Positions 10,425 to 20,726 of a stretch of 64,000 nt of DNA are shown in pieces. This DNA comes from Yersinia entomophaga (GTDB taxonomy: Bacteria; Pseudomonadota; Gammaproteobacteria; Enterobacterales; Enterobacteriaceae), in assembly GCF_001656035.1 (NCBI RefSeq), contig NZ_CP010029.1:1995076-2059075 (forward strand). The letters run 5' to 3'. Made by a program: the position numbers and the translations under genes. The notes under the pieces are model-generated. The model was not told the DNA's origin. It saw nothing but the letters and a program-made list of their open reading frames with translations, and searched no databases. Each line of letters starts with the position of its first letter. The stretch's first letter is position 1.

Positions 10425-11639
10425 CTAAGGTTGCAACCACTCGGGAATATCATTCAGTCCCATTGCCTGACGAACCAGTTTAGGTTTCACCCCGGGAAGA
10501 GAGTCTGCCAACGTTAAGCCAATGTCTCGTAACAGTTTTTGTGCCGGATTATTGCCAGAAAACAGTTCGCGGAAGCCCTGCATTCCCGCCAGCATCAGTG
10601 CGGCGCTGTGCTTACGGCGACGTTCATAGCGGCGTAAGTATAGGTGCTGACCGATATCTTTCCCCTGACGCTGTAAGCGACGTAGCTCCGAAACCAGCTC
10701 CGCGGCGTCCATAAAGCCCAGGTTCACGCCCTGTCCGGCCAGCGGATGTACCGTGTGAGCGGCATCACCGACCAATGCCAGACGGTGTGCGGCAAAGCTT
10801 CGGGCATAACGCCCCATCAGTGGAAATGTTTGTCTATCACTTTCAACCTGACACATGCCTAACTGCATATCAAAGGCAACACCCAGCTCACGGTTAAACT
10901 GCTCCGGCGGTAATTCGGCAAGTCGTGCCGCTTTTTCTGGCGCTAATGACCAAACGATCGAACTGAGATTTGGCTCGCTAAACGGAAGAAATGCCAGAAT
11001 ACCGTCACCGTGAAACACCTGTCTCGCCTTAGCCTGATGAGGTTCTTCGGTGCGAATAGTCGCCACCAGTGCATGGTGACCATAATCCCAGAAGGTCAGC
11101 GGAATATCCGCATGTTGGCGCAGCCACGAATTCGCGCCGTCGGCACCAACCACCAATCTCGCGCTGAGCAGGCGATCGTCGGTCAGAGTAATAAAAGCCT
11201 CGCTTTCCCCCCAGGCTACCTGCTTCAAACTTGCCGGAGCCAGCAGAGTGATATCAGGCAGTTGGCTGGCGCGCTGCCATAATGCTTGCTGAATCACTCG
11301 ATTTTCAATGATATGGCCCAAATGGCTAAAACCGTACTCATCGGCGCGGAAAGCAATTTTACCGAAGCTGTCCTGATCCCAGACTTCCATTCCGTCATAA
11401 GGACTGGCACGCATCACCAGAATGCTGTCCCAGACGCCAATATGCTGAAGCAGCTTTTCACTGGCGGCGTTGATAGCAGAAACCCGCAGTTCCGGTGCGC
11501 CCGTCAGCGGAACGGGGAGTTCGTCTTCCGGCTGATGATGCTCCAAAATGGCAATACTTAAGCCACTTCCCTGTAAACCACAGGCCAGCGCCAGTCCTAC
11601 CATACCGCCGCCGGCGATAACTAAGTCAAATGATTGCAT
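10425..11639 (-). CDS. ubiI: 2-octaprenylphenol hydroxylase UbiI (VisC)
   Basis: A 404-residue FAD monooxygenase. It has an N-terminal dinucleotide-binding GGGMVGLALA, a central LVVGADGANSWLR (DG motif) and the second FAD motif GDAAHTVHPLAGQG with NLG. UbiI performs the C5 hydroxylation in ubiquinone synthesis. It is downstream of the paralogue ubiH with a 73-base gap, as in E. coli (pepP-ubiH-ubiI). Confidence 0.95.
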   Translation of the reverse strand: MQSFDLVIAGGGMVGLALACGLQGSGLSIAILEHHQPEDELPVPLTGAPELRVSAINAASEKLLQHIGVWDSILVMRASPYDGMEVWDQDSFGKIAFRADEYGFSHLGHIIENRVIQQALWQRASQLPDITLLAPASLKQVAWGESEAFITLTDDRLLSARLVVGADGANSWLRQHADIPLTFWDYGHHALVATIRTEEPHQAKARQVFHGDGILAFLPFSEPNLSSIVWSLAPEKAARLAELPPEQFNRELGVAFDMQLGMCQVESDRQTFPLMGRYARSFAAHRLALVGDAAHTVHPLAGQGVNLGFMDAAELVSELRRLQRQGKDIGQHLYLRRYERRRKHSAALMLAGMQGFRELFSGNNPAQKLLRDIGLTLADSLPGVKPKLVRQAMGLNDIPEWLQP

Positions 11640-11712
11640 GCTACTTTATTTCCTGTCGTGAAAACGGCAAAGAACCTGCCCACCAGCGGCGGCAGGATCT
11701 AAATGGGGTGGA

Positions 11713-12891
11713 TTAGCGCTCAACCCACCCCAGAGTGCGTCGTGCAAAAGCATCGCGCATCGTTGGCATCTGTTCCATCGCCATTAGCCCCAAATTACGC
11801 CCTGCGGCCAGCGGAGCGTAATTATTTGCGAACAAACGAATCAACCCATCGGTCACGCCAATGGTTGCCTGTTGGTCCTTGTAACGACGATTTTGATAGC
11901 GGCTTAATGCGGAGTAAGCGCCTAAATCAGTTCCAGCCTGCGTCGCTTCCGTCAAAGTTTCTGCCAATGACATAACGTCTCGCAGACCAAGGTTAAAGCC
12001 CTGACCAGCAATCGGATGCAAGGTTTGCGCCGCGTTGCCGACCAGCGCCAGACGATGGCTAATATGGCGGGAAGCGGTCAATAAACGCAGTGGATAGCTG
12101 TGGCGTTTACCGGCTTTCAGCATTTTTCCTAACCGCCAGCCGAAGGCGGTTTGCAGCTCAGCCAGAAATTCCACGTCGTCCCAGGCGTCAACTTTGGCCC
12201 TATCTTGCTGCGGATGACACCATACCAGAGAGCTACGCCCACCAGACATTGGCAATAATGCCAGCGGGCCGTGGCGGGTAAAGCGTTCAAACGCGCGGCC
12301 TGCGGGCATTTCCGACGTCGTAATATTGGCGATGACGGCAATCTGATGATAATCCTGCTGCTGCCACTGAATATTGCAGGCGGCGGCCAGTTTGGAATGA
12401 GAACCGTCGGCAGCAACCAATAGCTCAGCCGTCAGTCGCTCGCCGTTATCCAGTATCACGCTGGCGTGTTCTACCGTTCTCTGTACATCCACAACCTTAG
12501 CGGGGCAATGAAGGGTAACGCCCGGAGCCTTAGCCAGCAGCGAAAACAGACGCTCACCGACGTCGTGCAACTCGATAACGTTACCTAAAGCGGGAACCCG
12601 ATAGTCATCGGCACGCAGATTAACAAAACCGGCGTGGCCAGTATCGCTGACCTGCACGTGGGTTATCGCAGTGGCACAATCCGCTAGCGCGGGCCAAATG
12701 CCGGTTCGCTCCAACTGCTGACAAGTGCCTTGCGACAAAGCAATCGCCCGCCCATCAAAGCCCGGATGGGCGCGATCGCCAGGTGCAGTCGCTTCCACCA
12801 AAGCGACTTCGACCTGACCTTTGGTCAATGCCGAAATCGCCAGAGCCAGCGTCGCGCCGGCCATACCACCGCCAACAATAATGATACTCAT
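11713..12891 (-). CDS. ubiH: 2-octaprenyl-6-methoxyphenol hydroxylase UbiH
   Basis: A 392-residue FAD monooxygenase of the UbiH/COQ6 family: VGGGMAGATLAL at the N-terminus, LLVAADGSHSKLA in the middle and LVGNAAQTLHPIAGQG further on. It carries out the C1 hydroxylation of the quinone ring. The ATG is three bases after the pepP stop, so translation is likely coupled. Confidence 0.95.
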   Translation of the reverse strand: MSIIIVGGGMAGATLALAISALTKGQVEVALVEATAPGDRAHPGFDGRAIALSQGTCQQLERTGIWPALADCATAITHVQVSDTGHAGFVNLRADDYRVPALGNVIELHDVGERLFSLLAKAPGVTLHCPAKVVDVQRTVEHASVILDNGERLTAELLVAADGSHSKLAAACNIQWQQQDYHQIAVIANITTSEMPAGRAFERFTRHGPLALLPMSGGRSSLVWCHPQQDRAKVDAWDDVEFLAELQTAFGWRLGKMLKAGKRHSYPLRLLTASRHISHRLALVGNAAQTLHPIAGQGFNLGLRDVMSLAETLTEATQAGTDLGAYSALSRYQNRRYKDQQATIGVTDGLIRLFANNYAPLAAGRNLGLMAMEQMPTMRDAFARRTLGWVER

Positions 12892-12894
12892 CGC

Positions 12895-14208
12895 TTACTT
12901 TGCCGCCGCCATTAAAGCTTCAATATCTTCTGCTCGTTTCACTACGCTTGCCGTCAGGTTTTCATTGCCGGTTTCGGTAATTACAATATCGTCTTCGATA
13001 CGCACGCCGATCCCTCGGTATTTCACAGGCACATCGGCATCTGGCGCGATATACAGACCCGGCTCGATGGTTAATACCATTCCCGGCTTTAGAATACGTC
13101 CGCGGTCGCTGGTTTCATAATCGCCCACATCATGCACATCCATCCCCAGCCAATGACTGAGACCATGCATAAAGAACGGACGATGAGCCTGCTCGGCAAA
13201 CAGCTGCTCTACATCGCCTTTTAGAATACCCAAATCAACCAGTCCGCTGATCATGATTCGCACCACGCTATCGTTCACTTCGCGGATGCTGATGCCCGGT
13301 TTGAACAGTTCCAGCGCGGTTTCAATAGACTCTAGTACTATGTCATATATCGCGCGCTGTGGCGGAGAGAACTTGCCGTTGACCGGGAAAGTGCGAGTAA
13401 TATCACCGGCATAGCCCTGATATTCACAGCCTGCATCAATCAGTACTAAATCCCCGTCCCGCAGCTCACATTCATTTTCGGTGTAGTGGAGAATGCAGGC
13501 ATTCTCGCCGCCGCCAACAATGGTGTTATAGGCAGGGAAACGCGCGCCGTGGCGGGTGAACTCATGCAGAATTTCCCCTTCCAACTGGTATTCAAATATT
13601 CCCGGGCGGCATTTTTGCATCGCACGAGTATGTGCCAAGGCGCTGATTTCGCCGGCGCGTCGCATCACTTGAATTTCTTCCGGCGATTTGAACAAACGCA
13701 TTTCATGTAGCCACGGGCGCCAATCGGTCAGCGTTGCCGGAGCGCGCAGATTTTTACGGAAACCATTACGCAACTGTTCCAATGCGGCAAAGACGATTTT
13801 GTCCGCATAGGCGTATTCGCCCTGAGCGTGATAAATCACATCCAACCCATTGAATAATAGGTGCAGTTGCTCATCAATTTCATCAAATGGCAAGGCACGA
13901 TCGACGCCGAGTTTTGCCAGTGCAGCATCCTGCCCCAAGCGACGACCAAACCAGATTTCCGCCGTTAAATCCCGCACCCGATTAAACAACACGCTGTGAT
14001 TGTGGGTTTCATCGCTTTTCACCAAAATCAGCACCGCTTCAGGTTCGTTAAAACCGGTTAGGTAGCTGAAATCGCTATTCTGACGATAAGGATATTCGGA
14101 GTCTGCGCTGCGGGTGGCCTCCGGCGCGGAGAAAATAATTGCTGCACTGGCTGGCGCCATCTTCGCCAACAATGCCTGGCGGCGATTTTGATATTCTTGC
14201 TGAGTCAT
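12895..14208 (-). CDS. pepP: Xaa-Pro aminopeptidase P
   Basis: A 437-residue pita-bread metallopeptidase. Metal ligands are readable in LIDAGCEYQGYAGDIT, MHGLSHWLGMDVHD, TIEPGLYI and VRIEDDI, so it should bind a dinuclear Mn site and remove N-terminal residues preceding proline. The start is at 14208 (MTQQEYQNRR), with AGGAGAAGG upstream; a 15-codon extension from 14253 is not conserved. First of the pepP-ubiH-ubiI group. Confidence 0.96.
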   Translation of the reverse strand: MTQQEYQNRRQALLAKMAPASAAIIFSAPEATRSADSEYPYRQNSDFSYLTGFNEPEAVLILVKSDETHNHSVLFNRVRDLTAEIWFGRRLGQDAALAKLGVDRALPFDEIDEQLHLLFNGLDVIYHAQGEYAYADKIVFAALEQLRNGFRKNLRAPATLTDWRPWLHEMRLFKSPEEIQVMRRAGEISALAHTRAMQKCRPGIFEYQLEGEILHEFTRHGARFPAYNTIVGGGENACILHYTENECELRDGDLVLIDAGCEYQGYAGDITRTFPVNGKFSPPQRAIYDIVLESIETALELFKPGISIREVNDSVVRIMISGLVDLGILKGDVEQLFAEQAHRPFFMHGLSHWLGMDVHDVGDYETSDRGRILKPGMVLTIEPGLYIAPDADVPVKYRGIGVRIEDDIVITETGNENLTASVVKRAEDIEALMAAAK

Positions 14209-14345
14209 TACCTTCTCCTGAAATCTATTGTATCGAGTTTGAGAAACGATCAATTAATCTGGGAAAACCTCTCAGCCTGTCGCAATAACACACGCCAGGC
14301 AGCCCGCAGGGCGAATGGACTGTGCCACGCGCCGCAAATCCGCTG

Positions 14346-14924
14346 TTAGTGCAGAGTCGGTTTCGGCAACTCGACCGCCGTCGGCTTCTGCTGAGTGAAT
14401 TCTATATGGCACAGCAATGCCGCAACTCGAACATATTCAGCGACTTCTTCTAAAGACTGAGCCAGTTCTTCCTGATCTTCATCTTCGTCGTAGCCAAGCT
14501 GGGCGATATTACGCAGGTCGTCAATGGCTTCGCCCACTTCGTCTTTCACCTGAGCCAGTTTAGGCTGAAGCATACCCAATCCCAGCAAGAAGTGATTAAC
14601 CCAACCAGATAACGCATCGGCGCGATCGAATACGCTGATTTCATCGCCTTCCGGCAGCATCAACTGGAACATAAAGCCTTCGTTTTCAAGCGCTTCTTGC
14701 GTAGATTCATGCAATTGTTGCAGTGGCAGACTTAGCGCCTGCGGGAAAGCCACGCCTTCGTTGGTCAGCTCATGAACTAGCGCTTGCCAGCCATTATCTT
14801 GACTGCCGCCACACAGCATCCCGCTGATCAGGCCATGCATTTCGGCAGGAGTAAGGGCGATGGCCTGCTGGTTCAGCGCCTGAGCAAGAGATTGGTAAGT
14901 TGGTAATGTATTCTGTATGGACAT
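14346..14924 (-). CDS. ygfB: UPF0149 family protein YgfB
   Basis: A 192-residue acidic, helical protein of the UPF0149/YgfB family, with the conserved [14 protein letters not shown] near residues 22-35. Its biochemical role is not established in enterobacteria. It lies upstream of pepP in the same orientation, separated by a 137-base gap, and is divergent from zapA, the usual enterobacterial layout. Confidence 0.93.
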   Translation of the reverse strand: MSIQNTLPTYQSLAQALNQQAIALTPAEMHGLISGMLCGGSQDNGWQALVHELTNEGVAFPQALSLPLQQLHESTQEALENEGFMFQLMLPEGDEISVFDRADALSGWVNHFLLGLGMLQPKLAQVKDEVGEAIDDLRNIAQLGYDEDEDQEELAQSLEEVAEYVRVAALLCHIEFTQQKPTAVELPKPTLH

Positions 14925-15119
14925 GCGTATTCATCATCGTTGGCAGGATAAGTTCGTGTTATGCTACCACCAAGATCAGTCGCTATACCAGAAAACGCAA
15001 CGCTATAAAGGGGTTGTATCTTGGTATCGAGGTATATATAGTGGCGCCCGCTTTGACCACTAAGGGCAATTTGCTTATGGTGTTACAGGGCTAGCGCGGA
15101 AATTAGTCAGGAAGGTGGC

Positions 15120-15449
15120 ATGTCTGCACAACCGGTAGATATTCAAATTTTTGGTCGCTCGTTAAGAGTTAATTGTCCGCCAGAACAACAAGATGCGTTG
15201 AACATGGCGGCAGAAGATCTTAACCAACGGTTGCAAGATCTTAAAGTTCGCACTAGAGTCACCAATACTGAGCAGTTAGTTTTTATCGCGGCATTGAACG
15301 TATGTCACGAACTGGCTCAGGAAAGATTGAAAACGCGTGACTATGCATCCAATATGGAGCAACGTATTAGGATGTTACAACAGACCATTGAACAAGCGTT
15401 GCTTGAACAGGGTCGCATCTCTGAACGTCAGGATGCACAATTTGAATAA
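15120..15449 (+). CDS. zapA: Cell division protein ZapA
   Basis: A 109-residue protein matching E. coli ZapA: N-terminal [17 protein letters not shown] and C-terminal coiled coil ([20 protein letters not shown]). ZapA tetramers crosslink FtsZ filaments at mid-cell. GGAAGGTGGC upstream supports the start. It is followed immediately by the 6S RNA gene, as in E. coli. Confidence 0.97.
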   Translation: MSAQPVDIQIFGRSLRVNCPPEQQDALNMAAEDLNQRLQDLKVRTRVTNTEQLVFIAALNVCHELAQERLKTRDYASNMEQRIRMLQQTIEQALLEQGRISERQDAQFE

Positions 15450-15486
15450 ATCGTTGTTGAATGATAGATTCGACAGTGAGTAAAGA

Positions 15487-15669
15487 ATTTCTCTGAGGTG
15501 TTCGCCAGCGGGCCAGTCCCCTGAGCCGATATTTAATACCAACAGAATGTTGTGATCCGTAACCGGTGAGCATGCTCGGTCCGCCGAGAAGCCTTAAGGT
15601 AGCGACACTGCGTTCACCTTGAACCAAGGGTTCAAGGGTTACAGCCTGCGGCGGCATCTCGGAGATCCC
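15487..15669 (+). ncRNA. ssrS: 6S RNA
   Basis: About 183 nt with strong similarity to E. coli 6S RNA. The 5' arm ATTTCTCTGAGGTGTTCG pairs with the 3' arm GGCGGCATCTCGGAGAT; GCGGGCCAGTCCCCTGAGCC and GAGCATGCTCGGTCCG match the internal stem, and the ACCAAGGGTTCAAGGG block is conserved. It binds sigma-70 RNA polymerase in stationary phase by mimicking an open promoter. Position between zapA and fau is the conserved one. Ends are by homology and may be off by a few bases. Confidence 0.97.
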
Positions 15670-15733
15670 TTTATCAATCATGATGTTGTGAGATCATGGT
15701 TATTCGATAAGTTCGATTCAATACAGGCAGCCT

Positions 15734-16330
15734 ATGCCTTTCGATCCCCAGCACGGTCCTTTACGGCAACAAATCAGAAACGACATCCGCCAACGGCGAC
15801 GCTTGTTAACTCCGGAACAACAATACAATTCTGCCCGGCTCGCCAGCCAACAAATCCAGCGTCATCCCCGAATTCAGCAAGCTCGCAGCATTGCGCTATT
15901 TCTCTCTTTCGACGGTGAACTCAATACCCAACCTATTATTCAGTTGCTCTGGCAGCAGAAAAAACAGGTGTATCTTCCGGTTTTACACCCGTTCAGCCGC
16001 GGCAATTTATTGTTTTTACGCTACGCGCCGGAAACGCCGTTAGTACTGAATCGGCTAAAAATTCGTGAGCCACAGTTGGATGTTAAAGAGGTTTTGCCAC
16101 TTTCTGAGTTGGATATCATCATTACGCCACTGGTGGCGTTTGATCGTCACGGACAACGTTTAGGAATGGGCGGCGGATTTTACGATAGAACTTTACAATA
16201 CTGGCAACACAATGGCCCCTACCCTATCGGGCTAGCTCATGACTGCCAGTTAGTGGACGATTTACCCGTGGAACACTGGGATATTCCGCTGCCGGAAATT
16301 ATTACGCCATCTCAGGTATGGCGCTGGTAG
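15734..16330 (+). CDS. fau: 5-formyltetrahydrofolate cyclo-ligase
   Basis: A 198-residue protein (YgfA) of the 5-FTHF cyclo-ligase family, with the substrate/ATP-loop block RLGMGGGFYDRTL near residues 136-148 and N-terminal basic RQQIRNDIRQRRR. It converts 5-formyl-THF to 5,10-methenyl-THF using ATP. It is downstream of 6S RNA and is probably processed from a shared transcript, as in E. coli. Confidence 0.93.
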   Translation: MPFDPQHGPLRQQIRNDIRQRRRLLTPEQQYNSARLASQQIQRHPRIQQARSIALFLSFDGELNTQPIIQLLWQQKKQVYLPVLHPFSRGNLLFLRYAPETPLVLNRLKIREPQLDVKEVLPLSELDIIITPLVAFDRHGQRLGMGGGFYDRTLQYWQHNGPYPIGLAHDCQLVDDLPVEHWDIPLPEIITPSQVWRW

Positions 16331-16346
16331 TGACTGAATTATTTAA

Positions 16347-16378
16347 AATTTATCGGCATCTGCTGATACCGATAAATT
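16347..16378. terminator. Bidirectional hairpin between fau and serA
   Basis: A perfect 10-bp inverted repeat, AATTTATCGG / CCGATAAATT, with a 12-base loop lies between the convergent ends of fau and serA. The AT-rich outer stem gives a short T-rich 3' side in either direction. Likely shared terminator or transcript end. Confidence 0.6.
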
Positions 16379-16444
16379 GAATAAACCGCCATTTCATCCA
16401 ATAGACTTCGCCTCTACGACGCAAAAGATGAAGGGTATCGATGG

Positions 16445-17686
16445 TTAGTAGAGCAAACGGGCGCGAATAGTCCCCGGAATCGCCTTCATTAATTGCAGAG
16501 CCGTTTCAGCCCTATCGGTGCCCTGAGTTTCCACATCGATCACCACATAACCAATTTCCGAGCTGGTTTGCAGGTACTGCGCTGCAATGTTGATTCCCTG
16601 CTCGGCAAAAATCTGGTTAATGCTGGTCAGAATACCCGGACGGTTTTCATGAATATGTAGCAAACGGCTGGCATTGTCACCGTGAGCAGGCAGGGAAACC
16701 TCTGGGAAATTAACCGCCGAAAGCGTGGAGCCGTTATCGGAATACTTAGCCAGTTTCCCCGCCACTTCATCGCCGATATTCTCTTGCGCTTCTTGCGTTG
16801 AGCCGCCGATATGCGGAGTCAGCAGCACGTTATCAAATTCACACAGCGGTGAATTAAACGGATCGCTGTTGGTTGCAGGTTCGGTCGGGAATACATCTAT
16901 TGCCGCACCGGCAATATGATTGCTAGCCAAGGCATCACACAGCGCTGGAATATCGACCACGGTGCCGCGAGAAGCGTTGATCAGCAGCGCGCCGGGCTTC
17001 ATTAGCGCTAATTGCTCTGCGCCCATCATATTGCGGGTCGAGCGAGTTTCCGGCACGTGCAGGCTGACCACATCGCTCATGTTCAGCAAATCAGAAAGAT
17101 GGCGAACCTGTTGAGCATTGCCCAGCGGCAGCTTGTTTTCGATATCATAGAAAAAGACTTTCATACCCAGGCTTTCGGCCAGAATACCAAGCTGGGTACC
17201 GATATGACCGTAACCAATGATACCCAGTTTTTTGCCACGCGCTTCATAGGAGCCAGCGGCCAGTTTGTGCCATTCGCCGCGGTGGGCTTTGGCGTTAGCC
17301 GCAGGAATGCCACGGAACATGAGCAACAGCTCGCCTAACACCATTTCAGCGACGGAGCGGGTGTTGGAGAACGGCGCATTGAATACCGGAATGCCGCGTT
17401 TGGTCGCCGCGTTTAAATCAACCTGATTAGTGCCGATACAGAAACAGCCAACCGCGACCAATTTCTCTGCCGCAGCAAAAACTTCTTCCGTCAGATGAGT
17501 ACGCGATCTTAAACCGATAAAGTGAGCATCACGAATCGATTCTTTCAATGATTCTGTGTCTAAGGCACCTTTATGGTATTCGATATTGCTATATCCGGCC
17601 GCACGAAGATTATCAACCGTGCTTTGGTGAACCCCTTCTACTAACAGAAACTTAATTCTGTCTTTTTCCAGTGATACTTTTGCCAT
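16445..17686 (-). CDS. serA: D-3-phosphoglycerate dehydrogenase
   Basis: A 413-residue enzyme for the first step of serine synthesis (3-phosphoglycerate to 3-phosphohydroxypyruvate). The NAD fold GIIGYGHIGTQLG, catalytic NASRGTVVD (Arg), VFPTEP (Glu) and LTPHIGGST (His) are present. The C-terminal ACT domain (LHIHENRPGILTSIN) is the serine-sensing regulatory site. Length and ending RARLLY match E. coli-type SerA. Confidence 0.98.
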   Translation of the reverse strand: MAKVSLEKDRIKFLLVEGVHQSTVDNLRAAGYSNIEYHKGALDTESLKESIRDAHFIGLRSRTHLTEEVFAAAEKLVAVGCFCIGTNQVDLNAATKRGIPVFNAPFSNTRSVAEMVLGELLLMFRGIPAANAKAHRGEWHKLAAGSYEARGKKLGIIGYGHIGTQLGILAESLGMKVFFYDIENKLPLGNAQQVRHLSDLLNMSDVVSLHVPETRSTRNMMGAEQLALMKPGALLINASRGTVVDIPALCDALASNHIAGAAIDVFPTEPATNSDPFNSPLCEFDNVLLTPHIGGSTQEAQENIGDEVAGKLAKYSDNGSTLSAVNFPEVSLPAHGDNASRLLHIHENRPGILTSINQIFAEQGINIAAQYLQTSSEIGYVVIDVETQGTDRAETALQLMKAIPGTIRARLLY

Positions 17687-17944
17687 TTCCCCAACCCTAT
17701 TTTCAGACTTCAGATGCGGCTGCCTTTGTCTATGAATCTGGCTAGCACCCAGTCAACATAACAAATATTACGGCGGCATCAATACAAACGATTGCCTGGG
17801 GTTCAGCACAAATTTCACTCAGGCAGGAGTTTTGCGGAAGAAAACACTGTGTAACAGCAAGTTAACGGCAGGTTAATGGAATAGAGAACATCAATGTGAC
17901 ATATGTCACTAAATTTAACCTTTTTAAGAAAAGATGATTAATCG
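17687..17944. promoter_or_regulatory. serA upstream region
   Basis: A 258-base gap between the serA start and the rpiA terminator. It is AT-rich around 17870-17944 and should hold the serA promoter, which is Lrp-responsive in E. coli. I see no gene and no clear operator. Confidence 0.3.
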
Positions 17945-17981
17945 CAAAAAATACTCGGGATAACGCGAAAACGTCATCCCG
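17945..17981 (-). terminator. Intrinsic terminator of rpiA
   Basis: On the reverse strand CGGGAT...ATCCCG forms a stem around a GACG-TTTT-CGCG loop region, followed a few bases later by a T-rich tail (reverse of 17945-17952). It is about 25 bases after the rpiA stop. Confidence 0.65.
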
Positions 17982-18005
17982 ATGACCTATTTTAACCAGT
18001 AAGGC

Positions 18006-18674
18006 TTATTGAGCAGTGATTGTTTTCACGCCATCTGCGGTACCGACCAAAGCCACGTCTGCACCACGGTTAGCAAACAGACCCACGGTGACCACGCCAG
18101 CAATACCGTTGATTTTATTTTCTAACGCAATGGCATCCAGAATATCCAGATTATGTACGTCCAAGATTACGTTGCCATTATCCGTCACAACATTCTGGCG
18201 ATATTCCGGCAAGCCGCCCAGTTTGACCAACTCGCGCGCCACGTAAGAACGAGCCATTGGAATCACTTCAACCGGTAAGGGGAATTTCCCCAACACATCA
18301 ACCTGTTTAGACGCATCTACGATACAGATAAATTTACGCGCAATAGCTGCAATGATTTTTTCGCGGGTCAGCGCCGCGCCACCGCCTTTAATCATCTGCA
18401 TATGGCCGTTGATTTCATCCGCACCGTCAACGTAGATGTCCAGGTCGTCAACTTCATTACTATCAAAAACGTGGATGCCCAGACTTTTCAGTTTTGCCGT
18501 TGAAGCGTCAGAACTGGAAACTGCACCTTTAATCTGATGTTTAATCGAGCCTAAGGCATCGATAAAATGTGCCGCAGTTGAGCCGGTGCCGACGCCAACG
18601 ATGGTGTCTGGTTTGACATAATCCAATGCTGCCCAACCCACTGCTTTTTTAAGTTCGTCCTGAGTCATGGTCAT
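18006..18674 (-). CDS. rpiA: Ribose-5-phosphate isomerase A
   Basis: A 222-residue enzyme interconverting ribulose-5-phosphate and ribose-5-phosphate. Signature blocks [33 protein letters not shown] and ALTREKII are intact. The start could also be the ATG two codons later (MTQDELKK, the E. coli start). Divergent from argP. Confidence 0.97.
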   Translation of the reverse strand: MTMTQDELKKAVGWAALDYVKPDTIVGVGTGSTAAHFIDALGSIKHQIKGAVSSSDASTAKLKSLGIHVFDSNEVDDLDIYVDGADEINGHMQMIKGGGAALTREKIIAAIARKFICIVDASKQVDVLGKFPLPVEVIPMARSYVARELVKLGGLPEYRQNVVTDNGNVILDVHNLDILDAIALENKINGIAGVVTVGLFANRGADVALVGTADGVKTITAQ

Positions 18675-18889
18675 TTCACTGCCTATTAATAATATGAAAA
18701 CCTGTCGCTATTATAGAACATGCGGGAGGGAAATCTCGCCAATTAAGCCTGACTCAGATGGTATTAATCCACTCTGGATCACAGATATGTTCCCGCACAA
18801 CCGCTGAATTTCCGTTGATTTTTGCCGCAGCAAAATAGATAAACTGTGGCATAGTGCCTTATTAAACTTATTTTGGAGAGATTACTCCG

Positions 18890-19783
18890 ATGAAACGCCC
18901 AGACTACCGAACGCTGCAAGCGCTGGACGCGGTGATCCGTGAACGCGGCTTTGAGCGCGCGGCACAAAAACTTTGCATCACCCAATCGGCGGTATCTCAA
19001 CGTATTAAACAGTTGGAAAACCTGTTCGGTCAGCCATTATTAGTACGTACCGTGCCTCCACGCCCAACGGAGCAGGGGCAGCGTCTGCTGGCGCTCTTGC
19101 ATCAGGTTGAATTGCTGGAAGAAGAATGGCTGGGTAACGACAACACCGTGGATACGCCGCTGCTACTGTCTCTGGCGGTTAACGCCGACAGCTTGGCAAC
19201 CTGGTTGCTTCCTGCGCTAAAACCGGTACTGGCGGATTCGCCTATTCGATTGAATTTACAGGTAGAAGATGAAACCCGAACGCAGGAACGTCTGCGTCGC
19301 GGCGAAGTCGTTGGCGCTGTGAGTATCCAACCGCAGCCTTTACCAAGCTGTCTGGTGGATCAATTGGGTGCGCTGGATTACCTGTTCGTTGCCTCAAAAA
19401 GCTTTGCCGAGCGTTACTTCCCCAACGGCGTGACTCGTCCGGCGTTACTCAAAGCACCAGCGGTCGCCTTTGACCATCTGGACGATATGCATCAGGCATT
19501 TTTACAGCAGAATTTTGATTTATCGCCGGGTAGCGTCCCTTGCCACATCGTTAATTCTTCGGAAGCCTTTGTACAACTGGCGCGCCAAGGCACCACCTGT
19601 TGTATGATTCCGCACTTGCAGATTGAGAAAGAGCTGGAGTCGGGAGAGCTTATCGATCTGACGCCGGGATTATTACAGCGCCGGATGCTGTACTGGCATC
19701 GCTTTGCGCCAGAAAGCCGGACAATGCGAAAAGTGACTGACGCCCTGTTATCACATGGGCGTCAGGTATTACGGCAGGATTAG
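18890..19783 (+). CDS. argP: LysR-family regulator ArgP (IciA)
   Basis: A 297-residue LysR-type regulator with an N-terminal winged HTH ([20 protein letters not shown], residues about 23-42) and a two-lobed effector domain. In E. coli, ArgP with arginine activates the exporter gene argO, while lysine-bound ArgP traps RNA polymerase there; argO lies 0.9 kb away here. Convergent with yggE. Confidence 0.96.
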   Translation: MKRPDYRTLQALDAVIRERGFERAAQKLCITQSAVSQRIKQLENLFGQPLLVRTVPPRPTEQGQRLLALLHQVELLEEEWLGNDNTVDTPLLLSLAVNADSLATWLLPALKPVLADSPIRLNLQVEDETRTQERLRRGEVVGAVSIQPQPLPSCLVDQLGALDYLFVASKSFAERYFPNGVTRPALLKAPAVAFDHLDDMHQAFLQQNFDLSPGSVPCHIVNSSEAFVQLARQGTTCCMIPHLQIEKELESGELIDLTPGLLQRRMLYWHRFAPESRTMRKVTDALLSHGRQVLRQD

Positions 19784-19793
19784 TTTCGCGGTT

Positions 19794-20519
19794 TTATTTC
19801 GCCGGATTCAGTTGGAATACCACGTCGACCTGATCGTCAAAGTGAATGGTCTGCTGCTCATAAGTTTGGGCAGCATCGCTTGCCATGCCCGCTTCCGGAC
19901 TTTTATACATGCGCGCTACCGGCATGGGCTGGTAGTTGGCCACGCGATAACGAATACTGTACACCGGCCCCAGAGTAGCTTTAAAGCCCTGAGCTAGAGA
20001 ACCGGCCTGAGAAATCGCGTTATCGATGGCTTTCTTACGCGCCTGCTCACGGTAAGTCTCTGGATTCGCTACCCCTAATTCAACGGCGCGAATTTCATTC
20101 AAACCCGATTTGAGCGCGCCGTCCAGCAACTCGTTCAGTTTATCCAACTGACGTAGAGTAACCTGAACCTGGCGCACCGCCCGGTAACCTTTCAGTACTG
20201 CTTCGCCGGTTTTCTTGTAGTCGTATTCCGGCTGAGTACGCAAATTTGCCGCATTGATATCTTTCTTCTCAATACCATTTTTCTTCAGAAAATCAAAATA
20301 TTGAGCCACACGAGTATCAACCTGTTTCTTCGCTTCTGCGGCGTCTTTGGCGGTTACGCTAACTTCAATCGCCAAAGTGGCAATATCCGGCGTAGCGTCA
20401 ACGCTGGCGGTTCCTGAAGTCACAACGTGCGGCCCTTCCGGCAGCTCAGCGGCCTGCGAAGCCAAAGGTAACGTTCCTAATCCCATCATTGCGGCCAAAG
20501 CCAAGGTCTTTAACTTCAC
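19794..20519 (-). CDS. yggE: Periplasmic SIMPL-domain protein YggE
   Basis: A 241-residue protein with a Sec signal peptide (KLKTLALAAMMGLGTLPLAS, cleavage near ASQA-AE) and a SIMPL domain, matching E. coli YggE, which has been linked to oxidative stress tolerance. I take the GTG at 20519 as start: it aligns with the E. coli N-terminus and has AGGAGG upstream. The ATG at 20579 would add 20 residues ahead of the signal peptide. It lies in the argP-yggE-argO-mscS group. Confidence 0.9.
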   Translation of the reverse strand: MKLKTLALAAMMGLGTLPLASQAAELPEGPHVVTSGTASVDATPDIATLAIEVSVTAKDAAEAKKQVDTRVAQYFDFLKKNGIEKKDINAANLRTQPEYDYKKTGEAVLKGYRAVRQVQVTLRQLDKLNELLDGALKSGLNEIRAVELGVANPETYREQARKKAIDNAISQAGSLAQGFKATLGPVYSIRYRVANYQPMPVARMYKSPEAGMASDAAQTYEQQTIHFDDQVDVVFQLNPAK

Positions 20520-20726
20520 GGTGCCTCCTAAAAATATGCCGATACGAAAAATCGCTGCGAAGCACGGTTTATCAGTCAATTACACCTAAGAGCAAGCTTC
20601 TTTTCAGTTAATTACTCTTACTGACGACCGGAATCATGCACAATTATTTTGTCGCTTAGTTAATTCAGTAACCTAACAAAGCTAGCACATCTTTTGCCAT
20701 GAAGAATTCAGAATAGTGATAAAAAA